Below, piece by piece: positions 1 to 8,204 of a DNA stretch of 57,972 nucleotides. The first letter of the stretch is position 1; each line of letters starts with the position of its first letter. The position numbers were made by a program, and so were the translations under genes. The notes under the pieces are model-generated. The model was not told where the DNA came from. It ran no database searches and saw nothing but the letters and a program-made list of their open reading frames with translations. The stretch comes from Lachnospiraceae bacterium MD308 (GTDB taxonomy: Bacteria; Bacillota; Clostridia; Lachnospirales; Lachnospiraceae), in the NCBI GenBank assembly GCA_010206225.2, contig VIQU02000025.1, positions 1-57,972 of the forward strand, read 5' to 3'.

Positions 1-291
1 ATAAAGCGGAGTTTCCTTAAGCATGCGGCACCAGACAGTGATGGAAGTAACTTTCAGTTTCAAAGCAAGCAGATAGGAGCGCAGCATGCAGGAAGGGAGC
101 CTTGGTTCCGGACCAAAAACAGAGTAACATTCCTGCATGATAGAATCCGTCTTGGAAAGATCAAGATACCAGAACTGCACGATATAATCCCAAGTGCTTT
201 TGGGAAGCACAAAGGGGTCCGGGTAAAATTTATGGAACTGGGATACGAAAGTATCCTGAAAGGCGGCATGACCGCCAGAGTTATCAGGTAA
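1..291 (+). CDS. C-terminal part of an unrecognised protein
   Basis: One frame is open from the first base to a TAA at 289-291, giving 96 residues with no start, so the gene begins outside the window. The product is basic and ends in Arg-Val-Ile-Arg. I see no signal peptide, membrane segment or catalytic motif and do not recognise the family. It is followed at once by a strong hairpin, as expected at the end of a transcript. The opposite strand also has a 69-residue open frame here, but it has no ribosome site and looks like a shadow. Confidence 0.45.
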   Translation: MKRSFLKHAAPDSDGSNFQFQSKQIGAQHAGREPWFRTKNRVTFLHDRIRLGKIKIPELHDIIPSAFGKHKGVRVKFMELGYESILKGGMTARVIR

Positions 292-304
292 CATCAAAAA
301 TTGC

Positions 305-363
305 CTCCAATCAAAAAAATGTACTTTTTGATCAAGGGCGCGAAGCGCCGCATTTTTTGATTG
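305..363 (+). terminator. Hairpin terminator after the first partial gene
   Basis: The arms CCAATCAAAAAAATG (near 306) and CATTTTTTGATTGG (350-363) are complementary apart from one extra A. The loop carries a second GC-rich hairpin, GGCGC-GAA-GCGCC. The T-rich right arm suits intrinsic termination in either direction. Confidence 0.6.
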
Positions 364-483
364 GTTTGTCAAGTGTTTTTGAGAAAAAAAGTGGGTGATT
401 TTTGAAAAATAGGTTCTGAAAGCCCCATGAAATAAGGGCTGAAGATTCCGAGAGGTTATGGGATTGGAAAGGAGGAAAAGGCA

Positions 484-1251
484 ATGACAATTATCTTTAC
501 TGAGATACTGAAATGGAAACGGAATAAGACAGTTTGGGGTATTTTTATTCTTACTGCTATTTTGGGAGTATTTGCGGTTGAGCGTGCCTGCAGCATATCA
601 AGAAGCAATCCTCTCATGGATAGCTTTGGTGACTTATACACTTTGGCATTTAAGAACCTTACAAGCCTGTTTCTGCCTATTGTGTTGGGGATGTTTGCCA
701 CCACATTGTTCTTTGATGAACAGAAAAATGATACCCTAAAAGGGCTTCTGATAATTCCGATTTCCAAAGCACAGCTTTATTTTTCAAAGATAGCGGTTGT
801 AATCCTTATGTCATTGGGGCTATGCCTGTTTACCTTTGTTATCTGTATCGTTGGCGGCTTAATTGCTGGCGGCTTTACTGATTTGAATACGGAAACAATA
901 CTACAGGCGGGGCTATTGTTTTTGGCTGGCGGTGCGCTGATCCCGGTTGCCATGCTCCCAATCATATTTTTAGCAACGCTATCAAAAGGGTACATTTTAC
1001 CGATTGGGGCTGTATTACTTTATCTTGTGCCTGTTGTGCTTGCCCCGTCCCAGCTCATGGGACTGCACCCCTTGGCGAGTGTTATGGGAATTTATCCCCA
1101 CATTTCACCTGCCGCTATTGAAATGGTAAACAGTTGGACAGGAAATGCAGTAATAACAGCATCACCGATGACTTGTTCTGTTTCTTTACTGGCTATAGGC
1201 ATTATTTCGACAATCGTTTCTGTAATTGTTTTACAGAAAAAAACATTTTGA
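484..1251 (+). CDS. ABC-2 type permease, lantibiotic/bacitracin-immunity class
   Basis: A 255-residue membrane protein with about six hydrophobic segments (near residues 17-35, 58-75, 100-125, 140-160, 175-195, 230-250). Proteins of this length and pattern (LanE/LanG, BcrB) form the membrane half of exporters that clear antimicrobial peptides from the cell envelope. The segment FFDEQKNDTLKGLLIIPIS, just before the third helix, resembles the matching region of the two permeases downstream (DEHQNDMLKQLWIVPIS; EEQEDTLKSLRLVPV), so all three are related. The start is supported by AAAGGAGG at 469-476. A gap of 89 bases separates it from the ATPase. Substrate cannot be read from sequence. Confidence 0.8.
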   Translation: MTIIFTEILKWKRNKTVWGIFILTAILGVFAVERACSISRSNPLMDSFGDLYTLAFKNLTSLFLPIVLGMFATTLFFDEQKNDTLKGLLIIPISKAQLYFSKIAVVILMSLGLCLFTFVICIVGGLIAGGFTDLNTETILQAGLLFLAGGALIPVAMLPIIFLATLSKGYILPIGAVLLYLVPVVLAPSQLMGLHPLASVMGIYPHISPAAIEMVNSWTGNAVITASPMTCSVSLLAIGIISTIVSVIVLQKKTF

Positions 1252-1340
1252 AGAGTTTTTACCAACGATTCAGCAAGCGGAAACTTGTATAACTATGTGA
1301 TTTAGAAAGACCACGATAATTAAGAAAGTGAGGAAATATT

Positions 1341-2264
1341 ATGTGCAGCTATGTGATTGAAACAAAGCGGTTAACAAAAAAATATGGTGAGCAGACAGCG
1401 GTCAATGCTGTTAATATCCATGTAGAAAAAGGGCGGATATACGGACTGCTGGGGCGTAATGGAGCTGGCAAAACCACAATAATGAAAATGATTTTGGGAT
1501 TAACCCCTGTTACTTCCGGGGAAATAGATGTGTTCGGACAAAATATCAAAGGAAAGGAAAAACGGGTATATCCCCGGATTGGGGCTATTATTGAAACACC
1601 CGGCTTCTATCCAAACCTGACGGGTACGGAAAACCTTGAAATATTTGCGAAGCTGCGTGGCACTGCTGCCCCCAATGCTGTAAAAAATGCTTTGGATATT
1701 GTCGGACTCCCTTACCGGGATAAAAAGCTGTTCAGCAAATATTCTCTTGGAATGAAGCAGCGTCTTGGTATTGCAAATGCTATTTTGCATGATCCGGAGC
1801 TGTTGATTTTAGACGAGCCTACGAATGGTCTTGACCCTATCGGCATCGCAGAAGTAAGGGATTTTATTAAAGACTTGAGCACCGAGCGAGGGAAAACAAT
1901 CCTCATTTCCAGCCATATCCTGTCCGAGATTGCATTGTTGGCTGATGATATTGGCATTATTGACCACGGTGTCTTACTGGAAGAAAACAGCATGGAAACA
2001 CTGAAAAGAAAAAACAGTAAATATATACTTCTGCAAGTTTCTGATATTCCGAAAACCTCTCTTGTTTTGGAAAGGCAATTCGGAGTTACAGATTATTCCG
2101 TACAGGACGACCACTCCCTGCGGATTTATAATACGTTATTGGATATGGCGGCTGTCAATAAGGCTCTTGTGGTGCAGGATGTGGCAGTTATCAGTTCTCA
2201 ATTATGTAATGATACATTGGAGGACTATTTCAAAAAAATTACAGGGGGAGAAGGCATTGCTTAA
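1341..2264 (+). CDS. ABC transporter ATP-binding protein, BcrA/LanF-like
   Basis: A 307-residue nucleotide-binding subunit. Walker A GRNGAGKTT lies at residues 38-46. The signature YSLGMKQRLG, Walker B LLILDEPTNGLDP and the switch histidine in SSHILSE follow in the usual order. The C-terminal 80 residues form the divergent tail typical of BcrA-type ATPases. It energises export or ejection of a cationic peptide antibiotic by the neighbouring permeases. Its TAA overlaps the TTG start of the next gene by 8 bases, which indicates translational coupling. No two-component system is adjacent, although one usually accompanies these operons. Confidence 0.88.
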   Translation: MCSYVIETKRLTKKYGEQTAVNAVNIHVEKGRIYGLLGRNGAGKTTIMKMILGLTPVTSGEIDVFGQNIKGKEKRVYPRIGAIIETPGFYPNLTGTENLEIFAKLRGTAAPNAVKNALDIVGLPYRDKKLFSKYSLGMKQRLGIANAILHDPELLILDEPTNGLDPIGIAEVRDFIKDLSTERGKTILISSHILSEIALLADDIGIIDHGVLLEENSMETLKRKNSKYILLQVSDIPKTSLVLERQFGVTDYSVQDDHSLRIYNTLLDMAAVNKALVVQDVAVISSQLCNDTLEDYFKKITGGEGIA

Positions 2265-2988
2265 ATTGATACAAACAGAATTTCTAAAACTGCGCCGTAG
2301 AAAGTTTATCCTGTTAATGCTGTTGGCAGCTCTTCTCATGCCATTTCTTGCAATCTTTTATTTTAGAGGTATTAGGGAGACAGGCATAGATACAATACAA
2401 TTTTATAAATGGACTGCTTTCAGCTACACGCCTTGGGTTATACTTCCTGTCGTATTGGGGGTATTTTCCACTATGCTTATGTATGATGAACACCAAAATG
2501 ATATGCTTAAACAGTTGTGGATTGTACCGATTAGCAAGACAAAATATTTTTTTAGCAAATTTATTGTTGTGCTGTCTTATTCTATTTGTTTTATGCTGCT
2601 CACAGCCGGATTGTCCGTGATTTTTGGTACACTTCCCGGTTATATAACATTTGAATGGAGCAGTTTTTGTTACTTGCTAAAAAAATGTATGGAAATTGCT
2701 ATATTAACCTCTTTCGCCATATTGCCGCTTTTAGCGGTTGCGGCTGCTGGAAAAAGTTATATATTTCCAGTATGTTTAACTCTGGTTTATACGTTTCTTG
2801 GTTTTATTCTGCTTATGGTTAATATGTATCTACACCCTTTATCCAGTATGACCGCCATTGTCATGCGTGATATTCCCGGTGTAGTTTTGACACAAACTCT
2901 TAACATTCCGGCTGCATTTATATGTATTGCAATATGGTGTGCGGGTTCAGTGGTGTTGGCTATATTGGCTTTAGGAAAAAGAAAGTGA
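2257..2988 (+). CDS. ABC-2 type permease, LanE/BcrB-like
   Basis: The same frame is open from 2062, but the upstream part lies inside the ATPase gene. I place the start at TTG 2257, six bases after GGGGGAG, which gives 243 residues; TTG 2266 is the alternative. The product begins with a short basic cytoplasmic segment (KLRRRK) and then has about six membrane helices, with the DEHQNDMLKQLW motif between helices two and three. It would pair with the next gene product as a heterodimeric membrane channel. The overlap with the ATPase gene suggests a fixed stoichiometry. Confidence 0.82.
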   Translation: MLKLIQTEFLKLRRRKFILLMLLAALLMPFLAIFYFRGIRETGIDTIQFYKWTAFSYTPWVILPVVLGVFSTMLMYDEHQNDMLKQLWIVPISKTKYFFSKFIVVLSYSICFMLLTAGLSVIFGTLPGYITFEWSSFCYLLKKCMEIAILTSFAILPLLAVAAAGKSYIFPVCLTLVYTFLGFILLMVNMYLHPLSSMTAIVMRDIPGVVLTQTLNIPAAFICIAIWCAGSVVLAILALGKRK

Positions 2989-2998
2989 GGTGGATAGT

Positions 2999-3742
2999 AT
3001 GAAACAATTACTTTGGGCTGAACGCCGAAAACTTCGTCATTCTAAAATCGTTTGGATTGCTGTCTTTGCAGTGGTTATGATTGCTGTTATCGTCTTTGCA
3101 GAGGGGCAGTTTGTATTTAAGGGTTCACGATATATAGATGGGGCTGGCTGGTTTATGACAGCCGCACAGTCTTTGGCAACCTTTTATGTACTTCCGGCTG
3201 TCATTGCATTGTTAGGCAGCTATATGATCTGCCGGGAGGAACAGGAAGATACTCTGAAATCACTGCGGCTTGTGCCAGTAGATGAAGCGAAACTGACTGT
3301 TGCTAAAATGATCGTTGCAATGGTTTTCAGTATTTTGATTTATCTTCTGCTGTTTGTAATCACTTTTGCAGTTGAAGCCATAATGCACTTCGGAACATTA
3401 TCTATTCAAACAGTGTGGGGATTCCTTTTTACCTATTTTGTAAATGGTATTGGCGTATTTTTTGCTATTTCACCGATTGTGGCATTAGTAGCCCGTATAA
3501 AAAAAGGGTATTGGCTTGCTTTGGTATTTACTGAAATCTATTCCTTTGCCGGTCTGTTTGCAAGTATGTCTGAAACTCTGAAAACTGTTTACCCGATTAC
3601 TGCGGTGTTCCAGCTTTCAGGATATTATGAAGCAACAATCGGAAACAAAGCAGCCAGCTTAGTTATTCTGATAGTTTGTATGGTTCTTGCAGTTTTAATT
3701 TTGAACGGATTAAGCCGTAAAAACAAAAAGAGTATTTATTAA
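2999..3742 (+). CDS. ABC-2 type permease, LanG-like
   Basis: The product has 247 residues. A GTG at 2990 lies in frame, but ATG 2999 sits five bases after GAGGTGG and is the better start; the gene begins ten bases after the previous stop. The N-terminus (QLLWAERRKLRHSK) is the amphipathic lead-in typical of this permease class, followed by six predicted helices and a basic tail (SRKNKKS). It completes a permease-ATPase-permease-permease operon. The extra first permease (484-1251) exceeds the usual F-E-G trio. Confidence 0.82.
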   Translation: MKQLLWAERRKLRHSKIVWIAVFAVVMIAVIVFAEGQFVFKGSRYIDGAGWFMTAAQSLATFYVLPAVIALLGSYMICREEQEDTLKSLRLVPVDEAKLTVAKMIVAMVFSILIYLLLFVITFAVEAIMHFGTLSIQTVWGFLFTYFVNGIGVFFAISPIVALVARIKKGYWLALVFTEIYSFAGLFASMSETLKTVYPITAVFQLSGYYEATIGNKAASLVILIVCMVLAVLILNGLSRKNKKSIY

Positions 3743-3931
3743 TTGTGTAAAATATCCGTATTGTAAATCTGCCGTACAACGGCAAAAGAAAAAAGCCGTT
3801 GTATAGCAGACATATTTGGGTGCATTGATGCAGCAGCTTTGGAAATCAGGGCTGCTGTTTTTGCTGTAACTTTTGTTGGAGTGATAGGAGAAAAATGAAA
3901 CGATAGTTTAAAGACAAGGAGATGTAGAACG
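3743..3931. other. Intergenic strip with one short dyad
   Basis: No gene is visible. A perfect nine-base dyad, TACAACGGC (3775-3783) and GCCGTTGTA (3795-3803), encloses an A-rich loop but has no T tail. A tiny reading frame opened near 3896 closes after four codons. This strip probably marks the edge between the ABC operon and recombinase debris. Confidence 0.4.
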
Positions 3932-4882
3932 ATGAGAATAAAGCGAAAAATACTTAAGGCCAGGATAAGGACATTCATCAAAATTATCGGCATATTGCAC
4001 ACATCAAGGTGTATCGCAAGGAAGAAAGAAACTCCACTGCGGTACACCTTTTTTAATGGTGCGAAAGACGAGTGGGTTGTGGTAAAGGACATATTTGAGC
4101 CGATTGTGGACTTGGAGCTTTGGGAGCGTGTGCAGGAGGTCAACGGGAAGCGCAGGCGGATGTGCAAGGCGAAAAGGGAGCCGAGTATCTTTTCCGGCAT
4201 TGCTTACTGCCCGGACTGCGGCAGGCGCATTTCATTCTTTCCTGAACGGACAAGCAAAAACAATCCTGAAAAGACGTATTTCGGCTCATGCCAGAACTAC
4301 AAGGCGAACGGGCCGGACGGATGCACGCCGCACCGCATCAAGGAGCAGGACTTGTACGATATTGTCCTCAAAGACATAAGGGAATGGGCGGCAATGGCGC
4401 TTGCAGACGAGCAGGCAGTCCTTGACAGGGTTATGGAACAGCAGCAGTTAAACAGTACCGTTGATTATGGCTTGATTGAGGGGAAGAAGCGAACCATAAA
4501 GAAAAGGCTTGAGGAGATTGATAAAGTCATAAGCAGGCTGTATGAGGATTACGCACTCGGCAGGCTTGCAGGCACAAGCATAGACAATCTTCTGCCAAAG
4601 TACCAGAGGGAGCAGGAAGAACTGGGGAAACAGCTTTCCGCATTGCAGGAACAGTCGGCAGAGCATGACAGCACAGAGCAGAATGCGGGGAAGTGGATAA
4701 GCCTGATCCGGCAGTACAGTGACCTGAAGGAATTAAATTCTTGTATCATCAATGAACTTATCACAAAGATTTTAGTGGGCGACAAGCGCAGGGTAAATGG
4801 TGAGAAAGTTCAGTCTATCGAAATACATTACCGTTTCATCGGAAATCTGACCGACAGCGGGAATGGGGAAACAATTCAATAA
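3932..4882 (+). pseudogene. Large serine recombinase, C-terminal half only
   Basis: The 316-residue frame lacks the N-terminal resolvase catalytic domain. It keeps the recombinase DNA-binding stretch (EPIVDLELWERVQEV), the zinc ribbon (CPDCGRR ... CQNYKANGPDGC), a long coiled coil (about residues 170-260) and the tail seen in TnpX-type transposon recombinases. Near 4047-4052 a run of six Ts, where a near-copy at 52 kb has five, shifts the frame: upstream the better frame reads HIKVYRKEERNSTAVHLF and then joins NGAKDEW. That upstream frame meets a stop at 3955. It cannot catalyse strand exchange as it stands. It marks the end of an integrated element that landed in the aminotransferase gene. 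Confidence 0.75.
4000..4067 (+). repeat. Dispersed about 65-bp hairpin repeat, copy 1
   Basis: The stretch starting CACATCAAGGTGTATCGC and ending GCGGTACACCTTTTTTAAT is nearly identical to 52020-52085. The arms GGTGTAtCGC and GCGGTACACC form a ten-base stem (perfect in the other copy) with a purine-rich loop of about 20 bases and a T run, so it looks like an intrinsic terminator. Here it is embedded in the recombinase reading frame. Confidence 0.6.
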
Positions 4883-4946
4883 AAAATCCAGTTAAAAACA
4901 ATTTAGCTGTAAAAACTGACTTTATCGGGTATTTACAGAGGATAAT

Positions 4947-5750
4947 ATGGTCTGTGTATTGCCAACGTATCAGCAGCACTATTCGATTCCGGCGTCTATT
5001 GGAGCAGAGGTCAGGGTTCTGAAACTGGCAATGGAAAATGATTATCTTCCGGACTTGAAAGAACTGAGAAGAATGGTCGATAAAAATACAAAAATGATTA
5101 CGATCAATAATCCTAATAATCCGACGGGTTCTCTGATTCCGCTTGATATGCTGAAGGAAATCGCTGAAATAGCAAGAAGCGTTGATGCCTATCTGCTCTC
5201 AGATGAAGTTTACAGGAGTATTTCAGAAGACGGAAGCTACATGCCTTCGGTACTCGATGTTTATGAAAAGGGGATATCTGTAGGGAGTATGTCTAAGTCG
5301 TTTTCATTGGCCGGACTCCGAATGGGCTGGATTGCTTCCAATGACCTGGAGGTGATTGAGCGGGTAAAGGAGCGCAGAGACTATGATACGATAAGCTGTG
5401 GTGTGCTGGACGATAAGCTTGCCTCACTTGCTCTTGCTAATAAAGAAGCGATCATAGAACGAAACAGAAACATAGTTTTAAATAACAGAGCTATTCTTGA
5501 TAAGTGGGTGAATGAAACGCCGGAGGTAAGATATGTAAGGCCGGCAGCCGGGACTACGGCTCTGGTGTATTACGACAAGGATATTCCGTCATATGATCTC
5601 TGCAAAAAACTCATTGAAACAAAGGGTGTATTATTTACACCGGGCTCTTGTTTTGAAATGGAGGGAGCAGTAAGGATTGGATATGCGTTTGATTCAAAAA
5701 CTCTGCAGGAAGGCTTGGATAAGTTTACAGAGTTTTTAAGGCAGGAATGA
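4947..5750 (+). pseudogene. Class I/II pyridoxal-phosphate aminotransferase, 5' truncated
   Basis: Fold-type I aminotransferase sequence without its first 90-100 residues. The part present starts at the PTYQQHYSIP segment and keeps NNPNNPTG, the SDEVYR aspartate and tyrosine, the PLP lysine in GSMSKSFSLAGLR, and the substrate arginine in AVRIGYA. The open frame runs upstream only to a TGA at 4917-4919, and the residues there (LYRVFTEDN) do not fit the family well, so homology stops near 4938. The missing half includes the dimer and cofactor-phosphate region, so activity is unlikely. The 63 bases between the recombinase stop and this frame are the junction. Confidence 0.75.
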
Positions 5751-5773
5751 TTCGGGCTTAAATAAATATAAGA

Positions 5774-5824
5774 GAGGGTGCCGTTTGATCATCTGATTTG
5801 ATGATTTTGCGGCGCCCTTTCTTT
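5774..5824. terminator. Intrinsic terminator between convergent genes
   Basis: AGGGTGCCG and CGGCGCCCTTTCTTT form a GC-rich stem, with an inner dyad of TGATCATC and GATGATTT. It lies between the aminotransferase and the convergent binding-protein gene and has T/A-rich flanks on both strands, so it may serve both. Confidence 0.75.
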
Positions 5825-5846
5825 ATAATGCAGAAGATTTTTCCGG

Positions 5847-6980
5847 TTATTCTGTAACCTCATAAATACCTGGGCCATCTGTCCAATTGTACCATGCATC
5901 ATTGTCTTTCGGATCTTCACCATAAAAATCGAATACAGAATGAATAGAGTCACCTGCCTTCGGACAGTTTTCCATAGTTGTTACAATCCCCTTTGCTTTT
6001 ACGATATTTTCGCCTGCTTTGGAAACAATACAGCCATCATCGCCAGGGTTTAGGCCTGCTACCTGGATATCATGGATTGCCTGACAGGTAATATGTGAGA
6101 AATATTCAAACGGCTGAGAATATGTGTATTTGAGAGGCGTGTTATTGCGGATGTAACTCCATGTGGAAGCACCGCCGTCGACTCCGGAAACAAAGGTTTT
6201 TTTGCCATTTGGGTCACCTGCCTGAACAATGGCTTCTGCGGCTGTGATAGCTGCGGGGTCAGCGGAACCAAAAATAAATTGCAGATCATTGCCGTATTGC
6301 TGGAGCCATGTCTGCGCGATCGTATACCCGGCTGTGTTGAGGTCTCCTGTAGAAGCAAGGTCGATAGCATCTAATAATTTTATGTCATCACTGTTATATT
6401 CCTTTGCGGTATTCGCGCGAAGTGTTACAACTTCTGCGGATAATTCAAATACAGCATAATTGAGTTTTGGACCATGATCAGCAATAACCTGATCCATAAT
6501 TTCTTTTGAAGCTTCCGCGTTATCCATAGTAGAATTTGAGATAACACCGTTGATGATGCTGTTGTCATTGGAATAGATACCAATACCGGCTTCACGTGCC
6601 TGGTCTACAAGGTCCTGATAGGAGTCAAAGGACTGTGTGATTCCTATGATAATTGCTGTCGGCTGCTGGCTGATCGCGTTCTGGAAATATTCACGGAAAT
6701 TATCTTCCTTTTCATAATTGATAACTTGATAATCCCATCCGCGGTGAGCTGCCTCGATTGCTACTTGATTTTCACATCGGATATTGCTTTCGTCTGTCAT
6801 ATTGGAAATAAGATAAATTACACTTACATCCTCTTGTGCTACTGTCTGTGGGCGCGCGTAATCATCGAATGCCTCTTTTGCGTTGCGGCTGCCTGATCCG
6901 TTCGTCTTGTCCTCGCTGCAGGCGGTTAGCGATAAGATTAATCCGAATGCCAATAATGTGCTGAGTAATTTTTTCTTCAT
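5847..6980 (-). CDS. Sugar ABC transporter substrate-binding lipoprotein (RbsB-type)
   Basis: A 377-residue extracellular solute receptor anchored to the membrane. The signal peptide (residues 1-20) ends in a lipobox with the acylated cysteine at 21. Two periplasmic-binding lobes follow, with hallmarks such as IIIGITQSFDSYQDLVDQAREAGIGIYSND and, in the second lobe, SGVDGGASTWSYI. It would deliver a pentose-, hexose- or polyol-like ligand to the ATPase and permeases encoded divergently from 8205. The start follows AGGAGGAC. A strong promoter lies upstream on this strand. Being alone on its strand allows higher expression than the membrane subunits, a common arrangement. Confidence 0.88.
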   Translation of the reverse strand: MKKKLLSTLLAFGLILSLTACSEDKTNGSGSRNAKEAFDDYARPQTVAQEDVSVIYLISNMTDESNIRCENQVAIEAAHRGWDYQVINYEKEDNFREYFQNAISQQPTAIIIGITQSFDSYQDLVDQAREAGIGIYSNDNSIINGVISNSTMDNAEASKEIMDQVIADHGPKLNYAVFELSAEVVTLRANTAKEYNSDDIKLLDAIDLASTGDLNTAGYTIAQTWLQQYGNDLQFIFGSADPAAITAAEAIVQAGDPNGKKTFVSGVDGGASTWSYIRNNTPLKYTYSQPFEYFSHITCQAIHDIQVAGLNPGDDGCIVSKAGENIVKAKGIVTTMENCPKAGDSIHSVFDFYGEDPKDNDAWYNWTDGPGIYEVTE

Positions 6981-7081
6981 AATAGTCCTCCTTTTTGTTT
7001 GGTTTTGTTAAATGTACATTGGAATAAAATGGTCAAAAGTTAAAATATAATGCACATTTGACTTTAAATATCTTGGTGTAT

Positions 7082-7110
7082 ATTATAAAATGCACAAATT
7101 AATTTGTCAA
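7082..7110 (-). promoter_or_regulatory. Promoter of the binding-protein gene
   Basis: Read on the minus strand: TTGACA (7110-7105), a 17-base spacer, then TATAAT (7087-7082), a perfect consensus. An ATGCACA motif lies within the spacer on the plus strand (7090-7096) and similar motifs flank it, so binding of the SorC-type regulator there is a reasonable inference. Confidence 0.8.
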
Positions 7111-7152
7111 TAGTATAATAGATTGTAGGATAAAATTAATATAAATGAACAA

Positions 7153-7181
7153 TTGACAAAATATATGGACATATGTTAACA
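7153..7181 (+). promoter_or_regulatory. Probable promoter of the catabolic operon
   Basis: TTGACA at 7153-7158 is followed after 17 bases by TTAACA, a weak -10. The surroundings (ATGAACAATTGAC, ATGGACATATGTTAACATGCAT) repeat the ATGNACA theme found over the divergent promoter, which points to activator- or repressor-dependent use. Confidence 0.55.
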
Positions 7182-7223
7182 TGCATATAACAAATCAATT
7201 GGAAAGACAAAGGAGGAAAAAAT

Positions 7224-8180
7224 ATGCGTTATAAAAAATTGGGCAGATCAGGAGTTGATGTATCTACTTTGACGATCGGAACATGGGCTATGGGTGGCGT
7301 AGGATATGGTCCGGTAGAAAAAAAGGAGTGTATCGACGCAGTTCACGCAATGGTAGAACAAGGAGTGAATCATATTGATACGGCATGGGTATACGGACTT
7401 GGTGAGTCGGACAAAGTAATCGGCGAGGCAATAAAGGGAATCAGGGATAAGGTGCTTATTACGACAAAATGTGGTTTCAGGAATCCCAGTGATGGCGTGG
7501 GGCCTAATTTTCCGGACTGTTCACCGGAATGGATCACAAAATGCTTTGAAGAATCCCTGCGGAATCTTGGAACAGACTATGTTGATTTCTTTTTGATTCA
7601 TGTGCCTGATGCAAATGTACCGTATGAAGTCACAGCAGAATGTGTGAATAAATGGATCAGGGATGGAAAAGTATGTTATGCAGGTGTATCGAACTTTGGA
7701 GTTGAGGATATGGAGAAAATGGGGAAGTATCTTGATATTACAGCAAACCAGTCAGGATATTCTATGGTAAATCGCGCGGAAGAAGCAAATATGGTATGGG
7801 CAAGAAAACATGAGATCGGCATTATGACGCATAGTTCTCTCGCAAATGGAATCCTTACAGGAGCAATCAGAGAGCTTCCTCGTTATCCAAAAGATGATAT
7901 CCGAAATATTTACCCAATGTATTCACATCTTAGAGAGCCAATGTTCTCTAAGGTTATGGAACTTCTTAAGACATTGGATAAAATAGCGGCAGAAAGGAAC
8001 GTTCCGGTTGCGCAGGTCTCCCTGAACTGGAATACACAGAAGGATTTTGTGACGACTTCTTTGTGCGGCGTGCGTAATGTAAAAGAAGCGCTGGAAAACT
8101 GTAAGAGTACAGAATGGGAATTAACGGCGGAAGAGATGGCAGCGATTGACAAAGCGATTGATAATACTTTGGGAGAATAA
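7224..8180 (+). CDS. Aldo/keto reductase
   Basis: A 318-residue cytoplasmic NADPH-dependent (beta/alpha)8 oxidoreductase. The catalytic tetrad is visible as Asp52, Tyr57 (DTAWVYG), Lys82 (ITTKCG) and His126 (FFLIHVP). The cofactor-binding end is TSLCGVRNVKEALENC near the C-terminus. The start follows AGGAGG with good spacing. As first gene of the catabolic operon it probably interconverts a sugar aldehyde or ketone and its alcohol, either on the substrate or on the small aldehyde released by the aldolase (inference). The exact substrate is not readable. Confidence 0.88.
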   Translation: MRYKKLGRSGVDVSTLTIGTWAMGGVGYGPVEKKECIDAVHAMVEQGVNHIDTAWVYGLGESDKVIGEAIKGIRDKVLITTKCGFRNPSDGVGPNFPDCSPEWITKCFEESLRNLGTDYVDFFLIHVPDANVPYEVTAECVNKWIRDGKVCYAGVSNFGVEDMEKMGKYLDITANQSGYSMVNRAEEANMVWARKHEIGIMTHSSLANGILTGAIRELPRYPKDDIRNIYPMYSHLREPMFSKVMELLKTLDKIAAERNVPVAQVSLNWNTQKDFVTTSLCGVRNVKEALENCKSTEWELTAEEMAAIDKAIDNTLGE

Positions 8181-8204
8181 ATTCCTAGGATTGGCAGGTG
8201 AGAT

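Noticed and set aside
2062-2256. Long N-terminal extension of the second permease
   Set aside because: It lies inside the ATPase gene in another frame; a ribosome site and TTG at 2257 give a normal permease.
4095-4379. 94-residue Arg-rich open frame on the plus strand
   Set aside because: Shadow of the recombinase frame; composition is that of out-of-frame GC-rich coding sequence.
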